The notes under the pieces were generated by a model. That model was not told the origin of the DNA. It was given only the letters and a program-made list of their open reading frames with translations, and made no database searches. This document shows, piece by piece, positions 23,603 through 35,875 of a DNA stretch of 64,000 nucleotides. Position 1 is the first letter of the stretch. Each line of letters begins with the position of its first letter. Origin of the DNA: Imbricaverruca yamaguchii (Eukaryota > Arthropoda > Thecostraca > Neoverrucidae); assembly GCA_034440575.1 (NCBI GenBank), contig JAOTOL010001437.1, positions 619,501 through 683,500 of the forward strand. Direction: 5' to 3'. Made by a program: the position numbers and the translations under genes.

Positions 23603-25904
23603 AATATAGATGCAGATTTATGTTTGAACGCTGAACTGCCCCTTAGAGAGGTGTTCGTTGCACGCCGATTACAGAAAGTTTCTCCGTGGACCGATTGTAT
23701 TTTGTCATAGCCAACGAGGGAATAGAGGCTGTCGGTGACTGTCGGTGGAAAGCTATGCCTGCCATCACGGGTGAGATCTTACGGAATCCATTCCGATTGA
23801 GGGGTGGGTAATGGATGCGGGTGCTAGATTATGGTGTTCCTAACTTTAAGAGGTCCAATACATATGGTTGCATATGAAACTTGGAAGGCATGGGAAAGAT
23901 GAAAATGATCCATTGGGTAGGCAATTGCGTTATTCAAGGAATGCAAACGGCACGCCAGTTGCCCAGAAGGGCTTAATTCTCATCAATTCTGATGCATGAT
24001 AACACCATCTGATAGAGTTCCATCGTTCTGGCCATGCGATATATTGGACAAAGTTGTATGCGGTGACAAATACTGTTATTTCCTAACTAAAATGGGCACT
24101 TAGAATAACCGAACCGGGTTCCGCCAGATGTTGAGAGGTTATCATCATAACCAACAAGTGTACATTTCTAGCGCTGTCAACAAAACTTGTAAATCCGCAA
24201 TCTGAGCGGGAATATTGATAACCGGAGCGACTATATTGGGAACTGGAATGGGTAGAAAATCGTCAACTCATGACAAGACGAGATTATTCGAAGAAACAAT
24301 GCTTCCACCTTCCTGTAGAGCGTAAATCCTTGCTTCTCCTTCATTTCTGAGGTGGTTTTGAGGAACTTCCTGACAAGTGGACCATGTGTTTTCTGATGTA
24401 CGAATGCACGGTACTATTGTGCCGCGTACGAGACCTGTCGTCATATTCCTGCTTCTTGCTATATATTGCAGTTTCCGTCAAGAACCTAGCGTGTGAAGCA
24501 AAATTGGAGCATGTAAAAGTTGGCTCTGGAAGCGACTGTGTGGCCGTGGTGGAGATTGGCCCAGTTGCCTGCAGGGGAGCTGTCGGCTGGGCCGACTCAC
24601 AATTCCTCGGTAAGCCAGAAAGTGAATGCGCCAGTGCCCGTGGTTTCGATATATCCGGCTTGGTGGCATCTAGGTGTTGATAGCTGTGTTGAGAAGATGA
24701 GAAGCTGAGAAACACCACTCCTGACTGTACCCCAAGCCTTGGTGGCCTGTGCAGCACCCTGGGCAGTTCAGTGTCAATATAAAGCCAATTGTGGGTGTCT
24801 GTGGGATTCACTGCTTTGCCATGTCATACTGATGTGGGTACCAAGCCATGGTATGTGGTACTGCTGTGGGTACCGAGCTATGATATGTAGTACTATGATA
24901 ATACGCATGGGTAATAAGCAGCACAGAGGGCGGCTTTATCCCCCGGACAACCGATCAGTTAGACCCCTTGACTCAACAACCTGGTGATTCCCTTTAAGCA
25001 AGTGATTACTGCTCCGTCCCCTTGACTCTCATTAAGTCGCGTTTATTCCCTTCTTCTCAACATATTGTGTAAAATAATTTATGAATGTTAAGTCCCTTCT
25101 GTGTGTGGACTTACCCCGGGACACTGTATGTCCCCACTTCGATCAGAGTTTTCATCCTAGGCATGGTTAAGAATTTAGCTTACTTCTTCCACTGCTGTGT
25201 GAGATAAGCCATTTGATTTGAGGTTAGCTATGTCAGCTACTTGAAATAATCTATCAGATTTGAGCATTGTTTACGCTACATATATGTGGGGTGTCACTTT
25301 GTATACTAAGAGTGCCACCGGCCCCTCAACCATTGACTTGGGTCTTCTCTCATCGATTTGTCCCCTTCGATCGATTCCCCCACATGAAGCTTGAGCATTG
25401 GTCCTATGGGTCTACACTAGTTGCACATACATGATATTCTGGGCAGCTTTGGCCATCAGAATTTATTGTCCACCTTGTAAAACCACAAACTTTCGGTGCT
25501 CTTCGCGCTCCGAACGCTTTCTGTTTCTTTACATTTTTTTCCGTCGGGTTCCCTTAAGAAAATACTTGCTGTGCGAATGAGAGCTTCCACATGTCCGCGA
25601 GCTTATGTGCGTGGAATAGAAAAGCATGAGTTGTCCCAGTTAATGTGAAGATATGACAACGGGTTGAACAGGTGACCATTCAAAGAGCCGATATATTTGC
25701 AAACATAAACATTGCTGCACAAGTCCACGTAACTGCTACAAAATGGGTGCAATTGCATGCACAATGACGCCATATCAGGGAGCGCTGTAGTCATTTCAAT
25801 GACTATAATTTCTGTATGCATATGTATTCTAGATCTAGAAAGATGTAGATGTTCGATTCTGGAGTAGTACCTGTATTATCTGCGGCTTTTGTATGAATGA
25901 GATC
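23603..25904. other. no recognised gene
   Basis: The longest frame is on the minus strand at 24,341-24,811 (156 codons, Ser/Pro/His-rich), with no motif I recognise. A two-copy GTGGGTACC...AGC(C/T)ATG motif is at 24,835-24,898. The sequence from about 25,860 leads into the LINE, with an in-frame TAG at 25,905 directly before the recognisable reverse transcriptase. Confidence 0.4.
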
Positions 25905-25907
25905 TAG

Positions 25908-27257
25908 CCTGATGATGCCATTACGAAATCAGGAGATCCTTCGGATCCCTCTAATTTTAGACCCATCTCACTGGTTCCGGTTATCGCCAAGATCACTGAG
26001 AGGGTAGTGCAGAAACAGCTCTATCACTACCTAAACTCAAACCACCTACTGGCCCAAACTCAGCACGGCTTCAGACCACGCCACTCTACGGAAACCGCCC
26101 TTATCTCGGTCACGGACGAAATACTAGCAGCAATGGACCGTTCGGAAGTAGCTCTCCTTTGCATTCTGGACCTCAGTAAATGTTTCGATGCATTTTGGAC
26201 CACACCAAACTGCTCACTAATCTTGAACTCCATGGAATCGATACCGACTGGTTTAAAGCATATCTGGGAGGTCACACGCAGGCTGTTAGCGTCTCAGATC
26301 AACATGGAAACAGGCATCTCTCTTCCTTTCTCCCAAACAACATAGGTCTTTCAAGGTTCATCATTAGATCCACTTCTCTATTGCATCTTTTCGAACGACC
26401 TCAGTTTGCACGTCCCGATAGCATATGTCACCCAGTTCGCAGACGACACCCAGGTCCTCATCTCCGGTCGGAAATCTGATCTCCGAAATCTGATCAGTCA
26501 GATGGAGACATGTCTGAGCCAACTCTACGACTACTTCCTGGATAACGGCTTGAAGATGAACCCGACCGAAACTCAGTTTCTTACTCTCGGATCTCGTCAA
26601 AATCTGCGTAATATTACCCCGATACGAGTGTGCTTTAGGGACGCCGTGATAGCTGAGAGCCATTCATGCAAGAACCTTGGGGTGACATTTGATCGCCACA
26701 TGTCGTGGGATTCCCATGTAGCTGTTGTGGTCCGCAAGTGCACTGGGTTCCTTCTGGCCCTGAGCCATCTGCGCCACCATCTGCCGACCAGTACCCTCTT
26801 CACTATAGTCAATAGCCTAGTTATATCCAATATTCGATACTGCATATCTGTTTACGGGAACGGGTCGTCAGCAAACATCCACAGACTAGACAAGATCATT
26901 AACTTCGCCACTAAAGTCATGTCAGGTCTACGGAAATTTGATCATATTTCTGATGCCCGAAACGAGTTGGGTCTCCTCACTGCAGCTGATCTGTATCTAC
27001 TTCACAGTCTCACTTTGCTCCACAAGATCATTCTGACGGGTGAGACTACGCACATTGCCGGTCAAATCACTGCAAACTCTACCCTGCGAAACCGTCACAC
27101 ACTTGCAGACGACCACATGCACCTGCCAGCCATACCCAGAGAGGCTGGCCGCAGGATATTTTTCTACTCGTCTGTCTTCCACTACAGCAAACTTCCTACT
27201 GAAACAAAAACATCGAGGTCTAACTTCAACTGTCTAACTTCAAGAAACATGCACTAG
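25908..27257 (+). pseudogene. LINE reverse transcriptase (L2/CR1-like), frameshifted
   Basis: Domains in order: SNFRPISLVPVIAKITERV (fingers), then QHGFRPRHSTETAL, then LDLSKCFD (motif A, catalytic Asp). A frame change near 26,190 gives LDHTKLLTNLELHGIDTDWF, then KAYLGGHTQ. A second change near 26,345 gives FQGSSLDPLLY (motif B) and FADD at 26,436-26,447 (catalytic motif C). GLKMNPTETQF, KNLGVTFDRHMSW and the C-terminal LPTSTLFTIVNSLVISNIRY follow. The A, B and C motifs and the thumb match L2/CR1-type RTs. Two frameshifts and the missing N terminus make it dead. Confidence 0.9.
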
Positions 27258-27583
27258 CGTATCTCCACGAACAACAATGGTCACACAAAAAACTTACACC
27301 ATGGATATGTGTACACTATGAAGTCACCTTTAGGCCATTGCTTTCCTATCACTTCTACAAGCCACTCGTGTATAGCTCGTGTTGCAAGTACGGTGTATGT
27401 AGTGCGGAAAGTGATATGGGTATTGTATTATGTTGACGCACGAATGTTTGTTGCACATCTGCTCCCATTATTGACCACAAATCTATCCTTTCTTTGCAAT
27501 ACCTGTGAGTTAAACCCAGAATGTCCGTAACAGCTACTGCACGTGGAGGGCATGAATTGTGAAATAAATAAATAAATAAATAT
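25908..27583 (+). mobile_element. non-LTR retrotransposon of L2/CR1 type, 5'-truncated
   Basis: This contains only the reverse transcriptase and 3' region. The 3' end at 27,562-27,583 is a GAAATAAATAAATAAATA-type simple repeat, as in LINEs that end in short tandem repeats. No endonuclease domain or ORF1 is visible upstream. A 3' untranslated stretch of about 300 bp separates the last coding motif from the tail. Confidence 0.85.
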
Positions 27584-28477
27584 CTGTTCGATGACATGAT
27601 GGCGCCCTATTGTACTGGAGCAGCCATATACGTCTGTGTGTGACGTGTCAAGCATGTTTGTGTGATACAGATCTTAGAACATGCGCGGTACGATGATTAA
27701 ATGCAAACGGGCATCAGGGAGGCATGACTGGAGCGGGGCGTGGTTGGAACCATGACCCATTGGCTATGCAGCCATTGACAGCCGTGGGTAAGTGGTGACT
27801 TTATGGTCTGTATGCTACTCTGCTCAACACAATCGTGCTTATTGGTGGTGAATGAACGAAACCTAATGCTAAATGAGTAGCACAGCCAGTCGTGCAATGG
27901 GTCTCGCTCGCACCGCACCCAACAAAGCGTCATATCAGGTACTGCAGTCACTTAATCATCGGTGAGTTGGCAGAACAGCATACTCAGTTCTTCAGCAGGC
28001 GTTGCTCCATGGTCGCTCCCCCTGACGTCTGTTTGTGGCACACGCCATCACCCTTTCGGCCAGTCCCACGATCCACGCAATGTTCATCTGCTCTACCCGT
28101 TCGATTGCATTCACCCCAGTCACGGTTCCCACTGGCTTATCACCTCCACTGGGCCTCCATTCGGCCAGGTCGGAGTCACCGCAGCGTCGACCATCAGACC
28201 GCGCCGACGGCCGATAAATCGTGCACCTAGTTTTTGCTCCACGTCGATCCTGTCAAGCAGCCGAACTGGGTAATTACCGACCTGTCGGCTACCAGAGGCC
28301 GGATCCGAGCCGCCCCACAGGTCCTGATTGCTGCCGCCACCAGGCTCCTCCGTCATTGAAGTCGACAGTTCTGGGCCGCCCTGTAGTTAGCAGCGGTGCA
28401 GATGCATCTCGCTCCCCGCCACGCCGCTCATTTGTGCGCGCGGTTTCTCGACACGTGAAGGGCCGAGTGTCGCAGCA
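27584..28477. other. no gene recognised
   Basis: Composition becomes GC-rich toward the 24-bp array. Open frames that enter the array are carried by it and have no domain. Confidence 0.5.
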
Positions 28478-28965
28478 GCGCCGCCGCACGGCGCGCTCAC
28501 AGGTCCGCCGCACGGCGCGCTCACAGGTCCGCCGCACGGCGCGCTCACAGGTCCGCCGCACGGCGCGCTCACAGGTCCGCCGCACGGCGCGCTCACAGGT
28601 CCGCCGCACGGCGCGCTCACAGGTCCGCCGCACGGCGCGCTCACAGGTCCGCCGCACGGCGCGCTCACAAATCTGCCGCACGGCGCTCACAGGCCCACGC
28701 CAGCGCCGCACGGCGCGCCCGGTGACGGCGCGCTCACAGGGCCGCACGGCGCGCTCCGGGCGCCACAGGTCCGCCGCACGGCGCGCTCACAAGTCCGCCG
28801 CACGGCGCGCTCACAGGTCCGCCGCACGGCACAGGCCGCCGCGCAATTCCGCCGCACGGCGCGCTCACAGGTCCGCCGCACGGCGCGCTCACAGGTCCGC
28901 CGCACGTCCCGCTCACAGGTCCGCCGCACGGCGCGCTCACAGGTCCGCCCCCGCACGCGTCTAGG
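28478..28965. repeat. 24-bp GC-rich minisatellite, about 18 copies
   Basis: The unit is CGCCGCACGGCGCGC plus TCACAGGTC. It encodes an 8-residue RRTARSQV repeat in one frame. Indels occur at 28,680-28,760 and 28,830-28,850. GCCGCACGGC and GGCGCGCT give strong self-complementarity. Confidence 0.95.
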
Positions 28966-29080
28966 CGACCGCCCACAGCGGAGTCCAGATCTGGGGCGGC
29001 CGGGGGCGCCGGACACGTCTCGGTGGCTTGTCTCGGCACCTGTGTCGTCAACGGCCGACGATGAGTGGCGGAAAATCCAC

Positions 29081-29085
<5 letters not shown>

Positions 29086-29136
<51 letters not shown>
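29086..29136. repeat. (GA)n microsatellite
   Basis: Pure GA run of about 51 bp. A short (TA)n-like stretch follows at 29,158-29,189. Confidence 0.97.
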
Positions 29137-29139
<3 letters not shown>

Positions 29140-29559
29140 AAGGGAAGGAGACAGGCAGATATATATGTATATATATATATCGATATATACGCATAGTTAA
29201 TTGAACACTACCGCGGAACTGGCATTGCTTTCTTTCTTCTGCAGACTCTGAGCCTGTCATACAATAGTTTTACATCGTTTGTGTGTTCATGCACGTTATT
29301 CATAAGCAGCCCTATGCATCAGCACATATGTAAAACATTCGCTATATTTTAGACGTTTCATCTTCCAACGAACATTTTCAAGACTACGTCAAATTTGTCG
29401 CGGTCATAAGTTCTGAAAACAAGCAAATATATACACGTACGACACATGTCATATTGCACTCACATTTGACTCCGCTGCAATATAGATGCCGGATGAACAA
29501 AAGCAAGAACAAATGTCATCGGTCATCGCTGTCGCTCTACCGCCCGATGGTGACCGGTG
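29137..29559. other. no gene recognised
   Basis: Part may be untranslated tail of the minus-strand Penelope element at 29,560-30,900. I see no motif. Confidence 0.4.
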
Positions 29560-30900
29560 GGCCATCATATTGTGGCAACACGCTTCGTGCATTGGCTTTG
29601 CGGTTGATGGATGGCGGTTGATGATCTCCCGAATACATACCGCTTGCAGGATTTGAAGGCGACGCTTATCAAGAGCTGTGCCGAGGACTTACAATGGCTC
29701 CGTGCACATAGGCTATGATGACACGGACCTTGTGCCTGTCTGGGCACTCACCATTGCTGCGAAGGTATTTTCCGGTGTCCGTTGGTTTCCGGGAACTGTT
29801 TGTGGCAAAATCGCCTGAGGATGTGTCGATACTAATGCCTAGATAATTGATTCTGTCCTCTACGTTCTCTCCTTTTGTGAATGTTAGCCCCGATCCGCTT
29901 TGCAAGCGTGAGTGAAGGATCTGGAGGGTGGAAGTGTCGACCAGGATGTCATCTATGTACCTGCAGTATATGTGGGGCTAGCGTTGGCTGTCGGAACCTG
30001 GTATTCAACCCAACACATGAATGCTTGGACCAGCAGCATACCTGGAGGTGCCACTTGGGGACACCATCTGTTTGGTGCCAAAGGTTACCATCGGGGCACT
30101 TAAAGGGAGCTTTAGTGACTGTAAAGTCTGAGCATGGCGGCTATCACGGTTTCGGGGATGGCGGGTGGTATGAGTTCGATGTGTTGGCAGGCGGAGTCAC
30201 AGGTAATGGCGATATTGGCATATTGGTAAAAAGGTGTGTGACATCCAGTGAAGCCAGAATGCCCCGTCACAGTTTCGAGCGTACGATATGAATCAGTTCG
30301 CTAGGTGACTTCAACGTGTGCAGCACAGCGTGCACAGTGTGCAGACGCTTTGTGAGATGGTAAGTCGGTCGTGATATTTCCAAGATTATAGTGTGCAAGG
30401 GGTTACCCGACGTATGTGTTATTATTTCCATACATATGCCCCAGTTGGCATTGGCCTGTGATACTTTTGAGGTCCGATTCACTACCTGCAAATCTGTTGG
30501 CGGCCTTAATTAGATTATTGGCCTTCCTCTTTGGGTCTTCGATGGGATTACGAGAGATCTTCCTGAATTTACACGTGTCAGGAAGAATGGTGCCCGTTTT
30601 GGCGTGGTCGTCGCTCTTATCAAGAATGACGTAAGTGTTGAATATGTCACCTTCTCTTATTTGAATGCCAGCGTTGTCTCTCAGCTATTTCGCCGCGCGC
30701 TGGACGCGTGGGCTGAGTGAACGCTTACCCGAAGGACTTCTGTTTCCCGTCTGTACTGTGGGCCATAGGCTGTTTTTTTAATAAAGTTTTGGGCTGATAT
30801 CGAGACTGCCTTTCTCTCGCATGTACAGTACATCTTGACATAATTTTTTTCGGATTCGAATTTCTTCTGGAGACGTGAGTAATTGGGGCCAGTTTGTGAA
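29560..30900 (-). pseudogene. Penelope-like reverse transcriptase, decayed
   Basis: Minus-strand motifs in order from high to low coordinate: the PLHTIILEISRPTYHLTKRL segment (matching 'PLRPI....PTY.LSK.L', near 30,380); GILASLDVTHLFTNMP (RT motif A, catalytic Asp, near 30,250); KQMVSPSG (degenerate MGSP motif, near 30,065); CRYIDDILVD with the catalytic YIDD at 29,948-29,959; LTFTKGENVEDRINYLGISI, then RKPTDTGKYLRS and CPDRHK (thumb). Frames change several times and stops intervene, for example TGA after IHVLG near 30,010. The GIY-YIG part is not recognisable. Confidence 0.85.
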
Positions 30901-30954
30901 TGATTCCCAAGTTCAGAAACTATATTTGGTCATCAGATAACTGTGTTTGGGTTC

Positions 30955-31225
30955 AACGCCAAGCTCCAACAATCAACACCATGCATCCACATATATTCCA
31001 GATACGTAGATGACATCCTGGTCGACGTAACTGACACCTCTGACCTCTAGGGCCTTCACTCACGTTTGTAAAGCGGGTCGGGGAATTTCACCTCACAATA
31101 GAGGAGAGCGTAGATAACAAAATCATGTTTCTAGATATAAATATACACTCATCCTCAGGCGCTTTTGCTACAAATGTTTTCCGAAAATCAACTGACACCG
31201 AAAGTTACCTAATATATTATAAAAT
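30955..31225 (+). pseudogene. Penelope-like reverse transcriptase fragment, plus orientation
   Basis: The frame at 30,991-31,050 reads IYSRYVDDILVDVTDTSDL and then stops; the catalytic YVDD is at 31,003-31,014. A shifted frame at about 31,085-31,215 gives EFHLTIEESVDNKIMFLDI and VFRKSTDTESYL, the 'L.FT.E...N.I.FLD' and 'RK.T.T..YL' signatures. It covers the same region as the minus copy beside it, so the two are head to head. The rest of the element is missing. Confidence 0.85.
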
Positions 31226-31274
31226 ATAGAATTTCCGATTGTGTAACTATTTCCTGTTGTGGGATATCATGTCA

Positions 31275-31400
31275 GACTTGCATTAACCCGCGCCATCTCG
31301 GGAGGGGGGTCGTCAACCGCTCCCCCCTCAGATTTTTCGCGCATAGTGAAAAACGGCGCCGAAATGGGAGGTTATGACCTGTGGAGGTTACGACCGCTGC
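31275..31400 (-). mobile_element. R1 family terminal fragment (copy a)
   Basis: CGCCATCTCGGGAGGGGGGT, CGTCAACCGCTCCCCCCTCAG and GCGCATAGTGAAAAACGGCG match, in reverse, the right terminus of the R1 copies at 53.2 and 62.1 kb. Only this end is present. Confidence 0.6.
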
Positions 31401-31465
31401 GATGTGTTGAATTTGGCAGGTTTGACCTGTGGAGGTTACGACCTGTGGAGGTTATGATATCTCCT
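31375..31465. repeat. short tandem motif GTGGAGGTTA(C/T)GACCT
   Basis: TGACCTGTGGAGGTTACGAC recurs three times with one degenerate insertion. Confidence 0.7.
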
Positions 31466-32299
31466 TTTCCCACATACCTTTAGGCGTATCCTGAATCTGC
31501 TCGTGGTGCTAGTGGTATGATGCTTTCAACGCCGAAAGTTGTCAGCCATGATGCCCATCTTTATGTTGGAGGCCAATGGGGCGTGGTGAAGCGGCGATCG
31601 CCAGCCTGTGCATGGCGCCAAGAGATTGGCATGTGCCAGAGCTCGCCTCAATTTCCATCACGTGCCTCTGAGAAGTTCATCCTGCACCCTACTCCTGGCG
31701 AGGTCAGGGGACTCAAATTTGTCCGCCAGTGTAAACTAGCCATGACATATAAATGTATTGCTGTCCATTCTATTCTATCCGTCATTCCAGCTTTATCTTC
31801 GTTGCAATTCTTCGTGGAATTGCAAGCATCAAAGTGATGGCGCACCCTCACTTCACACATAGTTCGTCGGTGAAGAAGGAAAAATAATGATGCAGGAAAT
31901 GTGCCCTCGCTGAATTAAATATCCAGGCTCGTCATAGAACCGATCAGAAATCCCATTGCCGTTGTAGCACTAAATAACGCTGTGAAATTCGAAGGCGTCA
32001 TTCTGCGCTTGAATCATACCAAATGCTTTATTGTTGATCCCTTGGCTCAATCTTCCGCAATAGAAATAATCGCGGTGTTTCATCGGTGTTCTGCCGCACG
32101 CACTACCGACCCATTTGAGAGAACTTTTCACCACATCTGGTCTGTGCGCATGAACAGCGACAGACATCACTCCTGAGAACCAATTACGGGCGGCGCCAGC
32201 CTCATCACCCCTCCTGATACGTGCTCGTTATTCACGCGAATTAATGAACGCTCTGTCGCGTGTCAATTATCGGCGATCGGGAGTGGTGTGAGTGATGTC
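31466..32299. other. no gene recognised
   Basis: The longest frame is 106 codons (31,517-31,837, plus), with no motif I know. The surroundings look unique. Confidence 0.45.
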
Positions 32300-32540
32300 G
32301 GCGGATCACACGGCCGACGGGTAGCCGACCTGGGCCCATGAACGGCAGCCGACAGTCGACAGTCTGGCAGGTGAAGGCCGACAATTTGTCGCGCCCGACA
32401 CGTCCCGACTCACTTCTGTCACATCGCGCCGTCAGGTGACAGGCTGACAGGTGGCTGCAGACAATTTGTCGCGCCCGACTCCTCGTCCCAATCACCCTGC
32501 TCACCTCGGTCACCTCGGTCGCACGGTGTTCCGGGGCGGG
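32300..32540. repeat. two-copy repeat, about 98 bp
   Basis: GACAATTTGTCGCGCCCGAC occurs at about 32,379 and 32,460, each preceded by a GGCAGGTG/GACAGGTG block and followed by a TCCCGACTCAC/TCCCAATCACC block. Confidence 0.75.
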
Positions 32541-33349
32541 CAGGGGTCGGTTGCGTCACAGCTCGTGATGGCGAACACGGCGTTACCTGTGATCTGTGTT
32601 TAGACACGGGGAGGCATTGACACGGTCCTTGGATGTAGCATATCCATTAATTAGGCTTTTAGCTTTCCGTTTTTCCGGACACGATTCAAAAAGGGCAGCT
32701 GCAGGAGGCTCGTTAGTTCTCGAAGTCTTGATCAAGCACATCAGACGGTCGCCATGTCGTTTGTTTTTGCTTTTCTTAAAGTTGTTTATTCCGGATTCTT
32801 GCTCGAATGGCTTCATGGATCGGTGCCATATTGCTCGTTGGGCTCATTGCCAGCTCGTTGCGTGGACCCAGTCCCACCAAATGATCTGTGAATTTATCAT
32901 TCCAAGGCATAATTTTGGTGGCATAATTTATCATTCCACAACGTGTCGCCAATGCACCGAGACGGCCGCCCCGATAGCTTGTCCCCGGCCTTATTTGACC
33001 AGTTGAAACATTCCTCGTCAGATCGATTAATGGCTTTTATTCTCGTGCACCAGATTTGCATGAAAATGGAAATGGAAATGAAGATTGGTCTGCACGCTAG
33101 TCAAGTGCTGCGAATCATCCTGTGTGATTTGTAGGTCGATCCGACCAACAGGTTTTCACTCATAGGCTCGGGTATTTTTTTGGGAGGTCATGAATGGTGG
33201 TTCTCTTCAACGGCCTTTGTCTCCTACACAGTCAGGCATAACTTCAGTTTCTGACACATTTTTGGATCGCCGAAGTCTAAAGAATGCATTCGTGGTAATA
33301 CCCGCCGAAAGTGTATGATTTGGAGAAAATAACCTCGAGACATTTCCTG
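32541..33349. other. no gene recognised
   Basis: Short frames only. ATAATTTATCATTCCA and a near copy lie at 32,893 and 32,926. Confidence 0.45.
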
Positions 33350-34110
33350 ACCCTCCTCGTGTCAGGGGGGGAGGCATTATGCGCACTCCCCCTGAGGATT
33401 TCAGCGGATAGTGAGAGACGGTGTGCGGCAACGCGGCGAAGTTTGGCACCCCCTTCTCTATATCAATTTGACATGTGTGAAAATATTGAAGTTCGGTCAT
33501 TTCCGGTCAACGAGTTATTGAAGGTCAAGTGAGGTCACCTTCAAAAACGTTCAGCCAGTTACCATGCTTTCATGGGTAAAGATATTGCAATAAAACTTAC
33601 AGCGTTTGCTTATCTTTAGGGATACAACAAAACTCATTAGAGGAATACTTACATTTTTCGTTTTTGAGGACATTATTTTTACATATTTGCCCATCAGGGA
33701 TAAAATTAAAGATCTTGGCTAAAGTAGGCATGTTTATGAGGGTAATATGACTTAAAGCAACGTTTCGCGATACGTTCTATTGATCAGAAATAAAAAAAAT
33801 AATGAAAATTGAAAACTCACAAAGTTGAAATGAACAAGAATACTATGTTGATTTCTTGGTGGGCAAAAATATTATGGCCGCGGTCAAAAACGCATTCCTT
33901 TTCTTATTGCAAATAATTTTTAATATTTGAAATGTCTTCAAAATGATCTCTCCGAACCAAAAAAAAATGTTGGTAGTAATCACATAGAACCACTAGTATG
34001 GCTTTTGGGGCGTTAAAATTTTGGGGTGGTTTCAGGTCATACTAATGAACGCTTTCCGATGACCCTACTTTCGTTTCCGTGCAACGCTTAGTTTTGAAAT
34101 TATGTGGTAT
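33350..34110 (-). mobile_element. R1 family element (copy b)
   Basis: A non-coding repeat matching, in reverse, the R1 copies at 53.2-54.0 and 62.1-62.9 kb. Shared blocks include CAGCGTTTGCTTATCTTTAG, AACGAGTTATTGAAGGTCAA, ATCAATTTGACATGTGTGA and, at the other end, CTTTCGTTTCCGTGCAACGC, then TTAGTTTTGA. The low-coordinate end keeps a degenerate terminal repeat (TCAGGGGGGGAGG...CTCCCCCTGAGG). It has no open frame of note. Confidence 0.75.
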
Positions 34111-34159
34111 ATAATGAGCCGGACAGAATGTGAGGATCTCACCGGGAATACTGGGGAGG

Positions 34160-34245
34160 GGGTTTGTGATATTTCGTGACCCCTGGCTAATTGAAACTGA
34201 CAGTCTTGAATCACAAAAAGTGAGATAGCTAAATTGTCTATCAAA
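34160..34245 (+). repeat. R1-flanking repeat segment
   Basis: GACCCCTGGCTAATTGAAAC and the following AGTCTTGAATCACA-type sequence match the reverse complement of 37,105-37,205. It lies between R1 copy b and the GGCAGC-rich array. Confidence 0.6.
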
Positions 34246-34299
34246 TTGTGGATCAAAATTTTGGTTTTGGCTATAAATGTCACTTCCAGCGTAGGGAGA

Positions 34300-34995
34300 C
34301 ACTGACTGTCTGCAGCCTGCTGCCGCCACTGCCGCTGCAGCTCCTGCCGCCACTTTTGGCTCTGTCGCCACTATCGCCTTATTGCCTCCCACGCTGCAGC
34401 TCCTGCCGCCACTTTTGGCTCTGTCGCCACTATCGCCTGTATTGCCGCTGCCGCCACCGTCGCTGCAGCTCCTGCCGCCACTTTTGGCTCTGTCGCCACT
34501 ATCGCCTGTATTGCCGCTGTCGCCACTATCGCCTGCATTGCCGCTGCCGCCGCCGCTACTGCAACTCCTGGTGCCACTTTTGGCTCTGCCGCCACTATCG
34601 CCTGTATTGCCGCTGCCGCCTGTATTGCCGCCGCCGCCACCGCCGCTGCAGCTCCTAGTGCCACTTTTGGCTCTGCCGCCACTATCGCCTGTATTGCCGC
34701 TGCCGCCTGTATTGCCGCCGCCGCCCCCGCCGCTACTGCAACTCCTAGTGCCACTTTTGGCTCTGCCGCCACTATCGCCTGTATTGCCGCTGCCGCCTGT
34801 ATTGCCGCCGCCGCCACTGCCGCTGCAGCTCCTGGTGCCACTTTTGGCTCTGCCGCCACTATCGCCTGTATTGCCGCTGCCGCCTGTATTGCCGCCGCCG
34901 CCACTGCCGCTGCAGCTCCTGGTGCCACTTTTGGCTCTGCCGCCACTATCGCCTGTATTGCCGCTGCCGCCTGTACTGCCGCTGCTGCCACTCTG
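34300..34995. repeat. 57-87-bp minisatellite rich in CCG/CTG, about 8-9 copies
   Basis: The largest unit (about 87 bp) contains CTGCAGCTCCTGGTGCCACT, TTTGGCTCTGCCGCCACTAT and CGCCTGTATTGCCGC sub-repeats. Shorter units of about 57-60 bp lead the array. The minus strand stays open for 325 codons as a Gly/Ser-rich chain, because units are near multiples of three. I treat this as an array and not a silk-like protein, since no start region, signal or exon context supports coding. Confidence 0.9.
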
Positions 34996-35059
34996 TCCTG
35001 TGGATGTTAATGCCGTCACTGCTTTTGCACATAAAATCTCAGCTCATAATTAGCTTCTG

Positions 35060-35290
35060 ATACCGTTAGAAAAAAAAGTTTTTAAATATCCTCCAAAATG
35101 AACTCTCCAGGGCTAAAACATGATGATTGTCATGATCCCTCCCATACACGCCCTAGTGACGTCACTTTTGGGAGGGGAAATTTGGAGTATAATTTCTGGC
35201 TCTATTCGGCAAGTGCTTTCTTATGACACCACTTTCGTTTTGGTACAACCCTTAGTTTCGAGATAGAGGGGTATAAAGGGATTTTTATTT
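35060..35290 (-). mobile_element. R1 family partial copy (copy c)
   Basis: This corresponds to about 33,905-34,110 of copy b: TTTTTAAATATCCTCCAAAA, TGAACTCTCC, GACACCACTTTCGTTTTGGT and CAACCCTTAGTTTCGA. Only the left half of the family is present. Confidence 0.65.
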
Positions 35291-35875
35291 TAAAAATTAA
35301 CTTGGTGTGGGATCTGACCGGAAACACGGCGCAGACTAGCATCGTACTTTGTAGCAGCAGAAACATAACAAAGACTTTGGCAGCCTGCGGTAGCTTCCGC
35401 TTCCATTATGTATTAATGGGACGAATTGTACGCCGGGAATCTCACAATGGAAGCCTTGTATCTTGTACTGCACAATGCAGGGACTATTTTCGGCGAAGTC
35501 CCCAAAAAACATCCATCGTTTCGACATCAATTAGGGTGGGTCGGTCTGTGCTCACCCAGCGTCTATCCCAAGCCTCATGATCAAATATCAATTCTTCACC
35601 TATGTCACCATCGCAGATTGATCTTCGATAAACCATGATTCCATGCTCTTCCGAACACTTCTTGCATTCTTGCAACATTTTTTTTTCATGTCACACACTG
35701 CACGGAACATCGACTCAGAACAAGTCATATCTCGCTGGCTAAGAGGTAAGCGCATCAACCATGATAGTTGTGCTCTGGTGGTGTGCATGTACACATAGCT
35801 AAAGCATGAGTCTCAACTGTCATTGGTAGTAGGAACACAATACTTCAGACTCATGAACGCAACCTTTAAAGATGA
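35291..35875. other. no gene recognised
   Basis: Spacer with short frames only, ending at the 23-bp array. Confidence 0.5.

Noticed and set aside
22391..25904. LINE ORF1 or endonuclease upstream of the RT at 25.9 kb
   Set aside because: No apurinic endonuclease motifs or zinc knuckles were seen, and an in-frame stop lies directly before the RT. The element is treated as 5'-truncated.
28221..28964. A 247-codon Arg/Ala-rich frame resembling a basic RNA-binding protein
   Set aside because: The repeat part is the 24-bp minisatellite, and the upstream part has no recognisable domain.
34042..35019. A 325-codon Gly/Ser-rich frame resembling a silk or cuticle protein
   Set aside because: It runs straight out of R1 transposon sequence into a CCG/CTG-rich array. 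The complementary strand is also open (Leu/Pro-rich), and no signal peptide is visible.
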